A stretch of DNA of 64,000 nt. Source: UBA10677 sp045654245 (GTDB taxonomy: Bacteria; Bacillota; Clostridia; Christensenellales; Pumilibacteraceae). Below the pieces are notes generated by a model. The model did no database searches. It was not told the DNA's origin and saw nothing but the letters and a program-made list of their open reading frames with translations. The stretch covers positions 62,001 to 126,000 of the forward strand of contig JAZOMX010000020.1 in the NCBI GenBank assembly GCA_045654245.1. Reading direction: 5' to 3'. Below are positions 57,556 through 64,000 of the stretch, piece by piece (position 1 is the first letter of the stretch; each line of letters opens with the position of its first letter). The position numbers and the translations under genes are program-made.

Positions 57556-58644
57556 TTATAATTTTTCTCCACACTCGGGACAGAATTTAGCGCCCGGTTT
57601 AACTTCACTTCCGCACTTTGGACAAGCCGAGGTTAGTCGTTGTCCGCACTCCGAACAGAACTTTGCGCCTTTCTTTATCGGCGCACCGCAAGAGGGACAA
57701 GTTTCCACCATTTTTGCTCCGCACTCGGGACAGAACTTTGCGCCCTTTTTAACGGATGCGCCACACTTAGGACAATTTTCTTTTTCCTCCGCTTTTTGAG
57801 GCGCGCTTGCCGTTTGATTGAACATATTGCCCATCATATTACCAAGACCAAACCCCATACCTGCGCCCATAGTCGCGCCTGCCATACCGGGGTTTTTAGC
57901 AGCCTCTTTAAGAGCGTCCGCCTGTGCCATTTGAGTATAAACGTCCATATTGTTACGCATCATACCAAGCGTAGTGTTCTTATCCATAGCCTCTTCGAGT
58001 TCTTTGGGCAAAGAGAAATTCTCGAATACGAAACGAGTAAGTTCAATACCTAGGCTCTCAAAAGTCTTATTAAGCGATTTCCTTACCTCTTCGCCAAGTT
58101 CCATAAGGTTGCCAGCCATATCTAGAATAGGAATTCTACTCTCGCCGATAGCGTCCGAAATTCCCGATACGACTATGCTCTTTAGGTACTCGGTAATGTC
58201 TTGAGTATAGAACGACGAGTTAGTTCCCGAAAGTTCTTGCATAAACACGAAAGCGTCGGTTACTCTAAACGAGTATTTGCCGTATCCTCTAACTCTTACC
58301 GCACCGTAATCACGGTCACGAATTATAATCGGGTTCGCCGTTCCCCACTTGCAGTCCGTAAACTGCTTGGTATTTACAAAATATACGTCCGAACGGAACG
58401 GATTCTCAAAGCCGTACTTCCACGACATTATCGTAGTAAGAACGGGAATTGAGTCGGTATCTAGTTTATAGTAACCGGGCAAGAACACGTCCGCCATTTT
58501 TCCTTTATGCGAAAAAATTGCTACTTGCGAATCGCGAACGGTAAGCACAGAACCCTTACTGATATAATCTCGTTTTAAGTCAACCTTATGTACGATAACG
58601 TTTCTCGAGTCGTCAGTCCACTCGATATTTTTTAGTAATCCCAT
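57556..58644 (-). CDS. SPFH domain protein with three C-terminal zinc ribbons (YdjI-like)
   Basis: 362 residues. An SPFH/band-7-related domain occupies about 25-230 (SQVAIFSHKGKMADVFLPGY; YGKYSFRVTDAFVFMQELSG; LNKTFESLGIELTRFVFENF). A Met/Gly-rich linker (MAGATMGAGMGFGLGNMMGN) follows, then three zinc ribbons from 288 on, each CPxCG...FCPECG. Such proteins (YdjI, 'virion core' type) localise to membrane patches and work with YdjG and PspA in Bacillus. Full-consensus promoter upstream. PspA is not in the window. Confidence 0.87.
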   Translation of the reverse strand: MGLLKNIEWTDDSRNVIVHKVDLKRDYISKGSVLTVRDSQVAIFSHKGKMADVFLPGYYKLDTDSIPVLTTIMSWKYGFENPFRSDVYFVNTKQFTDCKWGTANPIIIRDRDYGAVRVRGYGKYSFRVTDAFVFMQELSGTNSSFYTQDITEYLKSIVVSGISDAIGESRIPILDMAGNLMELGEEVRKSLNKTFESLGIELTRFVFENFSLPKELEEAMDKNTTLGMMRNNMDVYTQMAQADALKEAAKNPGMAGATMGAGMGFGLGNMMGNMFNQTASAPQKAEEKENCPKCGASVKKGAKFCPECGAKMVETCPSCGAPIKKGAKFCSECGQRLTSACPKCGSEVKPGAKFCPECGEKL

Positions 58645-58679
58645 TTGTTTTCCTCACAATTCCTTATATTATTACTTTA

Positions 58680-58708
58680 ATTATACACCCTGTTTTTGCC
58701 TTTGTCAA
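58680..58708 (-). promoter_or_regulatory. full-consensus promoter of the ydjI-like operon
   Basis: Minus strand: -35 TTGACA (58708-58703), 17-base spacer, -10 TATAAT (58685-58680), 35 bases before the ATG. Confidence 0.88.
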
Positions 58709-58742
58709 TACTTAAAAAAAATTAAAGTCTATTTAAGTTTGG

Positions 58743-58771
58743 GTATAACTTCTCGCTTTTAATCATAAGTT
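58743..58771 (+). promoter_or_regulatory. candidate sigma-E promoter for spoIIID
   Basis: GTATAA (58743-58748), 15 bases, CATAAGTT (58764-58771), resembling the sigma-E pattern (ATA and CATAnnnT). SpoIIID is sigma-E dependent in Bacillus. Confidence 0.45.
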
Positions 58772-58804
58772 TAAGTACTGAAAGTTTAAAAAGGGATTTA
58801 AGTG

Positions 58805-59053
58805 ATGAAAAATTTTATTCGAAATAGAACGCTCGCCGAGGCTCGTTACATAATCGAAACGAACGCAACTTTGCGCGCAACCGCAAAAAAATTTGACGTA
58901 AGTAAAAGCACCGTTCACAAGGACGTTTCTAAACGGCTTAAAAGCATAGACCTTATTCTTTATAGCGCAATTAAAACGGTGCTTGACGAAAACCTTGCTC
59001 AGCGCCATATCCGTGGCGGAGAGGCAACTAGAAAAAAATACCGCCGTGATTAA
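58805..59053 (+). CDS. spoIIID: stage III sporulation transcriptional regulator SpoIIID
   Basis: 82 residues from the ATG at 58805. The family signature ARYIIETNATLRATAKKFDV, SKSTVHKDVSKRL and the C-terminal AQRHIRGGEATRKKY are near identical to known SpoIIID. It is a mother-cell DNA-binding regulator that modulates sigma-E genes and sigma-K production. Preceded by a sigma-E-like promoter and followed by a bidirectional terminator. AAGGG is the only candidate ribosome binding site. Confidence 0.96.
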   Translation: MKNFIRNRTLAEARYIIETNATLRATAKKFDVSKSTVHKDVSKRLKSIDLILYSAIKTVLDENLAQRHIRGGEATRKKYRRD

Positions 59054-59067
59054 TCGGCGGTATTTTT
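59034..59067. terminator. bidirectional intrinsic terminator
   Basis: Arms AAAAATACCGCCG (59034-59046) and CGGCGGTATTTTT (59055-59067), between spoIIID and the MATE gene. Confidence 0.9.
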
Positions 59068-60417
59068 CTATTCATTGTCGTGCGACGGCGCGTCTTTTTT
59101 GCCTTTTAGTTCAATCGCTACTGCGATTGCTCCTATAATAAGTACGACCATCCAAGCAAACGGGTTGGACACGCTTACCGCGGTAAAGCCCAGCCACGAG
59201 GCAAACGCAAGAACGGATACGCACCGACAAGCAGTTTCTATTACGCCCATTATCATAGGCACGGTAGATTTACCCAAGCCTTGCAAAACGTTTCGTAGCA
59301 TAAAAAATATGAGTTGGATAATATATGTAAAGGCTTGTATATACATATAGTTGCGAGCGTAATACATAATTTCACTGCTCGGCGACGGTATAAATAACGA
59401 TATTATCGGTTTTAAAAACGCCACTACGATTGCAATTTCGACAATCGCCATTACGGGAGCAATAATAAATCCTGCGGCTATTCCCTTTTTTACTCTGCCC
59501 CACTTGCCTGCGCCAACGTTTTGTCCTGCGTAAGTTACGAACGCAAGCCCCAAAGCGCTATTCGCCTGTATAAAAATATTGTCGATTTTGTACGCGCCCG
59601 AAATGGACGAAACGGCAACTTCGCCAAAACCGTTAATAAGCGTTTGCTGTACCATTAGTCCTATCGCGCATAAACTATTGCCCAGACCAAGCGGTAAACC
59701 TAACCTCAATTTTTTAAGCATAAGCGTCGTTGCTCCCCTTAAATGCGAGCGGTTAAAACGCAAAATTTCGTACTTTTTAAACATATATACTAGACAGCAA
59801 AGCGCAGATATAATTTGACTTAAAACGGTAGCGAGCGCTGCGCCCGTCACTCCCAACTTAAACACGAGGATAAAAAACAAATCTAATGCGATATTGAGAA
59901 CGGACGACACGATAAGAAAGAAAAGCGGTATTTTCGAATCGCCGATTGCTCGCAATAGGCACGCCAAAAGATTGTAAAAGAGCGTTCCCGAAAGTCCTGC
60001 GAAAGTTACTAGCAGATAGTTGTAGGAATACGGCATTAGCGTTTCGGGAGTATCAAGTAGTTTTAATACGGGTTTCGTTATGGGAACTGCAATCGCAGTA
60101 AGAACTACCGCTATAATCGTCACGAGCACGAAAGATGTGGCTACGCTACGCTTAACTCCCTCTCTGTCGCCAGCGCCAAAGCATTGACTTGTTATCACCG
60201 TCATACCTGCGGTTATTCCCGCCGAAAAGCCGATAATAAAAAATATAAAATGCCCCGTTGCGCCCACTCCGCCAAGAGCCTGCGTGGATATAGTTTGTCC
60301 TACGATAATAGCGTCCGCAATAGAGTAAAACTGTTGCACGATATTACCAAGTAATATGGGCAACATAAAGGTTATGATAAGTTTAATCGGATTGCCTTTC
60401 GTAAGGTCCTTAGCCAT
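59068..60417 (-). CDS. MATE family efflux transporter
   Basis: 449 residues with 12 transmembrane helices. MATE signatures: LPILLGNIVQQFYSIADAII near the start, the internal repeat NSLCAIGLMVQQTLINGFGE, and conserved TYAGQNVGAGKWGRVKKGI. Exports cationic compounds using a Na+ or H+ gradient; belongs to the Firmicutes NorM/DinF-like group. Site AGGAG. Monocistronic. Confidence 0.93.
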   Translation of the reverse strand: MAKDLTKGNPIKLIITFMLPILLGNIVQQFYSIADAIIVGQTISTQALGGVGATGHFIFFIIGFSAGITAGMTVITSQCFGAGDREGVKRSVATSFVLVTIIAVVLTAIAVPITKPVLKLLDTPETLMPYSYNYLLVTFAGLSGTLFYNLLACLLRAIGDSKIPLFFLIVSSVLNIALDLFFILVFKLGVTGAALATVLSQIISALCCLVYMFKKYEILRFNRSHLRGATTLMLKKLRLGLPLGLGNSLCAIGLMVQQTLINGFGEVAVSSISGAYKIDNIFIQANSALGLAFVTYAGQNVGAGKWGRVKKGIAAGFIIAPVMAIVEIAIVVAFLKPIISLFIPSPSSEIMYYARNYMYIQAFTYIIQLIFFMLRNVLQGLGKSTVPMIMGVIETACRCVSVLAFASWLGFTAVSVSNPFAWMVVLIIGAIAVAIELKGKKDAPSHDNE

Positions 60418-60486
60418 AGCAGTCTCCTAAGAAGTATTCAACTAAAATATAACACAACTAAAAGGCAAAATCAACCGTTTTTAAGC

Positions 60487-60515
60487 AAAAAAAAACGGAA
60501 CGATTTTCGTTCCGT
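60487..60515 (-). terminator. intrinsic terminator after spoVG
   Basis: Arms ACGGAACGA (60495-60503) and TCGTTCCGT (60507-60515), followed on the minus strand by a run of nine T. Confidence 0.85.
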
Positions 60516-60540
60516 CCTTTGCTTTTTTTAAGCCTATACG

Positions 60541-60816
60541 CTAATCTTCAACTACCTGAGCCTTTGCCTTTTCAAACTCCTCCAAAACAACGGACTTAAG
60601 CATTTCTCTAGTCTCGGTGTTAAGGGGATGAACTACGTCTTTATACTCTCCTTCAGGCGTTTTTTTGCTAGGCATAGCGATAAAATAACCGTCGTTGCCC
60701 TCCAAAATTTTAACGTCGTGAACTACGAAACAATTGTCAATCGTAATAGACGCTACGGCTTTTAGTTTGCCTTCTTCTTTGCGTACAAGTCTTACACGCA
60801 CTTCGCTGATGTTCAT
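60541..60816 (-). CDS. spoVG: septation and sporulation regulator SpoVG
   Basis: 91 residues, normal length. MNISEVRVRLVRKEEGKLKA, ASITIDNCFVVHDVKILEGN and FIAMPSKKTPEGEYKDVVHP are hallmark segments. SpoVG binds DNA and RNA and affects septum formation, capsule and sporulation. Promoter at 60864-60892; site AGGAAG before the ATG. Confidence 0.98.
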   Translation of the reverse strand: MNISEVRVRLVRKEEGKLKAVASITIDNCFVVHDVKILEGNDGYFIAMPSKKTPEGEYKDVVHPLNTETREMLKSVVLEEFEKAKAQVVED

Positions 60817-60863
60817 CTTCCTACCCCTTTATTCGTTTAAATTGTCTTTTCGACCTTGGCTTC

Positions 60864-60892
60864 ATTTTACTATATTTTTTGCCTTTTTGCAA
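60864..60892 (-). promoter_or_regulatory. promoter of spoVG
   Basis: Minus strand: -35 TTGCAA (60892-60887), 17-base spacer, -10 TAAAAT (60869-60864). No sigma-H-like sequence was noticed. Confidence 0.78.
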
Positions 60893-60976
60893 CTATTTTA
60901 GTACAATTTATTACTATTTTTTCAATTTTTCGTGCATTTTGCATAGTTTTTGGCTGTTTTTAGCACAATAAGTTGT

Positions 60977-61117
60977 ATGAAATGCTGTAAATGTGGTCAA
61001 TCAGTCACTTTTTCGGACGCGCTTTCGTGTTCCGATTGCGGAAAAGTATATTGTAAAAAATGCGCCGAAACAAGCGTTTTTTGTTCTTGTTTCGGCGATT
61101 TTAAGTACTTTTGTTAG
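60977..61117 (+). CDS. 46-residue cysteine-rich mini zinc-finger protein
   Basis: A short frame with ten cysteines among 46 residues (3, 4, 6, 18, 21, 26, 29, 36, 38, 46) in the order MKCCKCGQ, CSDCGKVYCKKC, FCSCFGD. This resembles treble-clef or B-box-like zinc knuckles and is very unlikely by chance. Codon choice matches neighbouring genes. No good ribosome binding site is present and a promoter is unclear, which lowers confidence. It is convergent with mnmG. The hairpin that terminates mnmG lies inside the last third of this frame (61063-61097). Confidence 0.55.
   Translation: MKCCKCGQSVTFSDALSCSDCGKVYCKKCAETSVFCSCFGDFKYFC
61063..61097 (-). terminator. mnmG terminator located inside the mini zinc-protein gene
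   Basis: Arms CGCCGAAACAAG (61063-61074) and CTTGTTTCGGCG (61086-61097), 12 bp perfect, followed on the minus strand by GCATTTTTT. Confidence 0.82.
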
Positions 61118-61122
61118 TTTTT

Positions 61123-62991
61123 TCACTTTTTTAGCGCAACGATTAAAACGTTGATATCGGCAGGCGTAACGCCACTAATTCGGCTTGCTTGACCTATCGA
61201 GAGAGGTTTAATTTTATTAAGTTTTTCGCTCGCCTCTATTCTTAATCCCTTAATCGTTTTATAGTCGAGCGTGGGCGAAAGAACGGTGTTTTCAAGCCGT
61301 TTTTGTTCTTCTCTCGCTTTCTCTGCACGGGTTAAATATCCCTCGTATTTTACCTCGACGAACAGTTGTTCTAGCACCGATTTTTCAACGCCTGCAAAGG
61401 TATCGAAATACTCGTTAAAAATCGAAGGAGTTACGAAAGCACGCTTGATTATTCCTTCGACGGACACACCCGATTTAGGGATTTGTTCGCCGTACTTTTC
61501 AAACATAGGAGTAACTGCCGACGGCGAGAAATTAAGTTTAAGTTTCGCCCTCGCATCATCTAGGCTTTTAACTTTTTTAAGGTAGTTGTTCCAACGCTTT
61601 TTCGTTACTAGTCCCACCTCTTTTCCTATGGGCGTCAATCTAATATCGGCGTTGTCTTGGCGGAGCGAAAGTCTAAATTCCGCTCTCGACGTCATCATAC
61701 GGTACGGCTCGTCCGTGCCAACCGTTACTAGGTCGTCAATCAACACGCCTATATACGAGTTATCGCGAGTAAAGATAATAGGCTCTTCGCCCTTAAAGTA
61801 ACGAGCGCCGTTAATACCTGCAACTAGTCCTTGCGCGCCAGCCTCCTCGTAACCGCTCGTTCCGTTTATTTGACCGGCGAAAAACAGTCCTTTGATGCGC
61901 TTGTGCATAAGCGAGGGGTAAAGTTCGAGAGGGTTAATGCAGTCGTACTCGATTGCGTATGCGTCACGCATAATCTCCACTTTTTCAAAGCCTTTAATCG
62001 ACTTATACATCTCGTTTTGAACGAACGCCGGTAGCGAAGTGGAGATTCCTTGAACGTACATTTCTTCCGTTCCGTCGCCCTCTGGCTCTAGGAAAAACTG
62101 GTGGCGTTCCTTGTCCGAAAAACGAACGATTTTGTCCTCGATTGAGGGGCAATATCTTGCTCCAACTCCGTCGATTAAGCCCGAATATTTAGGGGCAAGC
62201 GAGAGATTATCCTTGATTATTTCGTGAGTATCGAGGTTAGTGTAGCCAAGGTAACAACAACGCTTTTTTGCGTTGACTTTTTTCGATAGCGTAGAGAACG
62301 AATATATGTCCTCCTCTCCCTCTTGAACCTCAAGCGCCGATAGGTCAATCGTCGAGCGTTTAACTCTAGCCGGCGTTCCCGTCTTAAAACGGCGAACCTC
62401 AATTCCCAACTCTTTTAGGTTATCCGAAAGGTGGTTTGCTCTATTAAAGCAAACGGGGCCCTTTTCTTCGATTGCGTCGCCAACGATAATAGTTGACTTA
62501 AGATATACTCCGCAAGCAAGAACTACGACGGGCGCCATATACTCCATTTTATAAACGGTGCGAACGCCCTTAATCTCGTCGCCCTCGACTATTAGTTCTT
62601 TCGCCTCGCCTTGGCGCAAATGCAATCTCTTTTCGTTTTCTAGCACGCTCTTCATATAAGCGTGATATTTATACTTATCAACTTGAGCACGGAGCGAGTG
62701 TACCGCCGCCCCTTTAGAACGGTTGAGCATACGAAGTTGAGTTAGCGTTTTATCCGCCGTTATGCCCATTTGTCCGCCGAGAGCGTCAATCTCTCTTACT
62801 AGGTGTCCTTTTGCCGTTCCGCCTATCGAGGGGTTGCACGCAAGATAGCCCACGTTGTCGAGCGTAATGGAAAGTACTAGCGTTTCCAGTCCTAAACGAG
62901 CCAAAGCAAGCCCCGCCTCAACACCAGCGTGACCTGCTCCAACTACTACCGCGTCGTAATAGACGCGCTTATTTTTTTCATTTTTATCCAT
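61123..62991 (-). CDS. mnmG: tRNA uridine-5-carboxymethylaminomethyl modification enzyme MnmG (GidA)
   Basis: 622 residues, normal length. FAD-binding VVVGAGHAGVEAGLALARLG (about 16-35), SIGGTAKGHLVREIDALGG, catalytic GPVCFNRANH region, QFFLEPEGDGTEEMYVQGIS and the C-terminal helical domain (PLSIGQASRISGVTPADINV). With MnmE it modifies U34 of tRNAs reading split-box codons. Its stop is 5 bases from the mini zinc-protein stop on the other strand. Three bases separate it from the PotD-like gene upstream. Confidence 0.97.
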   Translation of the reverse strand: MDKNEKNKRVYYDAVVVGAGHAGVEAGLALARLGLETLVLSITLDNVGYLACNPSIGGTAKGHLVREIDALGGQMGITADKTLTQLRMLNRSKGAAVHSLRAQVDKYKYHAYMKSVLENEKRLHLRQGEAKELIVEGDEIKGVRTVYKMEYMAPVVVLACGVYLKSTIIVGDAIEEKGPVCFNRANHLSDNLKELGIEVRRFKTGTPARVKRSTIDLSALEVQEGEEDIYSFSTLSKKVNAKKRCCYLGYTNLDTHEIIKDNLSLAPKYSGLIDGVGARYCPSIEDKIVRFSDKERHQFFLEPEGDGTEEMYVQGISTSLPAFVQNEMYKSIKGFEKVEIMRDAYAIEYDCINPLELYPSLMHKRIKGLFFAGQINGTSGYEEAGAQGLVAGINGARYFKGEEPIIFTRDNSYIGVLIDDLVTVGTDEPYRMMTSRAEFRLSLRQDNADIRLTPIGKEVGLVTKKRWNNYLKKVKSLDDARAKLKLNFSPSAVTPMFEKYGEQIPKSGVSVEGIIKRAFVTPSIFNEYFDTFAGVEKSVLEQLFVEVKYEGYLTRAEKAREEQKRLENTVLSPTLDYKTIKGLRIEASEKLNKIKPLSIGQASRISGVTPADINVLIVALKK

Positions 62992-62994
62992 AAA

Positions 62995-64000
62995 TTATGA
63001 TGCCTTCGTTCTAATCCACATTTTAGCCATTTCTATACAAGCGTCTTTGTCCGAGTCCTTCATAACGGCGCAACGAGCGAGCACTTCGTCAGAGGGGAAT
63101 AATAAGTCGATAAACATTTCGCCGAAGTCTTCTCCCTCGGCATCTGCAAAAAAGTCGATATAATACTCTACGTCCTCGGCAATTTCCTCGTCGTAGTCGC
63201 CCTCTTCTCTAACTCCTCTAACTATATCCCAAGCGGTTTGAATAATCTCTTTAGTATCTACCGCAACCTCTTCAATCGGCGACGAGCAACCTGCGTAATC
63301 ACGATTAATATACGCTTGGTCGTACTCACATAGATACTTCAAGAAATATTGCCCAGCCTTTTCGTTTTTGGTGTACTTTGGAATTACGAACGCATCAACC
63401 CACACGTTTGCTCCCTCAACGGGCACTCCGTAGTATAGGTCGGTACTATCTTCCATAGCGTAACCTGCGTCGCACGACCAAAATAGTCCGTACCAGCCCG
63501 ACGGCGACGATGTAATCATATCGTCCTTTCCGTCGTCCGATTCGTAAGCAAAGAGATATTTCTTTTGTTCTTTAAGCGTTTTTTCCACGCGTTCCATATT
63601 CGATTTGCTCGTATCGTTGATAACCGAATTAAGTAGCAATTGATATTCCTCGCCGTAATCAGTAAAACCGTTAGACGCCTCGTAAAGAGCCTCGCCGTTA
63701 GCCACGATAGATGCAGACGCGTAAGCATCACGAATACTATTTTTCATATAGCGACGATTCTCGAACACTCCCTCTTTAAAGAGCACGTCCCACGAAAGAT
63801 TTTTCCAGTCGAAAACTTGTTCGCCACTTTCAGTAACGGTCAGGTCGGAGCGGTACATAATACCAAAAGTACCCCACATATACGGTACGGAATAGCGAAC
63901 TTCGTCGGTATAGTCCTCTCTACCGTTCCAGTTCTCATAGTCGTTTAAGAACCCGTAAATTCGGGGCGAAATAACCTCGCTCTCTTCCATTTCGCCGTAA
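62995..64000 (-). CDS. PotD-like extracellular solute-binding protein, N-terminus beyond window
   Basis: The frame stays open to the last base of the window (codons Tyr-Gly-Glu precede the first ATG at 63990), so that ATG is internal and the N-terminal domain lies outside. Visible PotD-type features are RYSVPYMWGTFGIMYRSDLT, DWKNLSWDVLFKEG, a hinge region and PVEGANVWVDAFVIPKYTKN with NEKAGQYFLKYLCE. These proteins bind polyamines or related cations and feed a PotABC importer. A Cys in YAGCSSP is unusual. The rest of the transporter should lie upstream of this window. Confidence 0.85.
   Translation of the reverse strand, partial: YGEMEESEVISPRIYGFLNDYENWNGREDYTDEVRYSVPYMWGTFGIMYRSDLTVTESGEQVFDWKNLSWDVLFKEGVFENRRYMKNSIRDAYASASIVANGEALYEASNGFTDYGEEYQLLLNSVINDTSKSNMERVEKTLKEQKKYLFAYESDDGKDDMITSSPSGWYGLFWSCDAGYAMEDSTDLYYGVPVEGANVWVDAFVIPKYTKNEKAGQYFLKYLCEYDQAYINRDYAGCSSPIEEVAVDTKEIIQTAWDIVRGVREEGDYDEEIAEDVEYYIDFFADAEGEDFGEMFIDLLFPSDEVLARCAVMKDSDKDACIEMAKMWIRTKAS

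Noticed and set aside
58802..58804. GTG one codon upstream as the spoIIID start
   Set aside because: The ATG at 58805 is next to it, better spaced from AAGGG and consistent with family N-termini.
1..64000. Prophage, transposon, CRISPR array or classical defence island
   Set aside because: No transposase, integrase, phage structural gene, cas gene, restriction enzyme or array was found on either strand. The DnaD/DnaC-like pair matches chromosomal replication genes rather than phage modules.

Overview
The window looks like chromosome from a spore-forming, low-to-mid G+C Gram-positive bacterium of the class Clostridia, probably an uncultured gut lineage. The evidence is a set of endospore genes (spoIIR, sleB, ypeB, spoIIID, spoVG, yyaC, a DUF3794/LysM protein), a DnaD/DnaI-type replication pair, ECF-type transport, and housekeeping genes in Bacillus/Clostridium-like order (rsmA, veg, ispE; pth-mfd-foldase). 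No integrase, transposase, phage gene or CRISPR array was seen. A family-level placement cannot be made from the sequence alone.

Layout. 1-1.6 kb: UPF0210, ACT regulator and a membrane protein. 2-5.5 kb: DnaD protein, DnaC/DnaI-like ATPase and a beta-helix protein, from one promoter with a palindrome at its start site. 5.6-6.6 kb: an AT-rich islet with an XRE repressor facing a small membrane-protein gene across two identical operators, then a methyltransferase remnant. 6.8-14.9 kb: a seven-gene operon (fucI, thioredoxin reductase, zinc ribbon, nitroreductase, DUF4838, esterase, DUF4838). 15-20.6 kb: sporulation and envelope genes around ispE and veg. 20.6-23 kb: an amino-acid ABC importer. 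23-28 kb: zinc-ribbon protein, SLOG, PHP, rsmA and rpsI-rplM. 27-32 kb: DUF4091 hydrolase, a large lipoprotein, unknown genes and CvpA. 32.8-43.7 kb: yyaC, HAD phosphatase, DUF1858-pth-mfd-foldase, PRC-barrel protein and murC. 43.7-48.6 kb: an amino-sugar operon (two Gfo/Idh/MocA oxidoreductases, TIM-barrel isomerase, nagB, nagA, XRE regulator). 48.7-54.7 kb: an S1C protease lipoprotein, a two-gene chromate transporter and a larA-kinase-ECF operon. 54.9-55.15 kb: tRNA-Ser(GCU) followed by a 110-nt tRNA-like structured element. 55-64 kb: HAD phosphatase, a YdjI/YdjG-like membrane-stress set, spoIIID, MATE, spoVG, a mini zinc protein, mnmG and a PotD-like protein cut by the window edge.

The carbohydrate genes suggest use of host or plant glycans (fucose, N-acetylamino sugars, acetylated or uronate-bearing polymers). 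That is inference from gene families.

The most unusual observations are the tRNA-Ser-like element at 54902-55011; several genes whose -10 box sits exactly six bases before the ATG, predicting leaderless mRNAs (ispE, chromate transporter, SLOG gene, the XRE gene, and yyaC from a sigma-F-like promoter); the paired XRE operators; a terminator that also hides the spoIIR ribosome binding site; and a mini zinc protein whose coding sequence contains the mnmG terminator.
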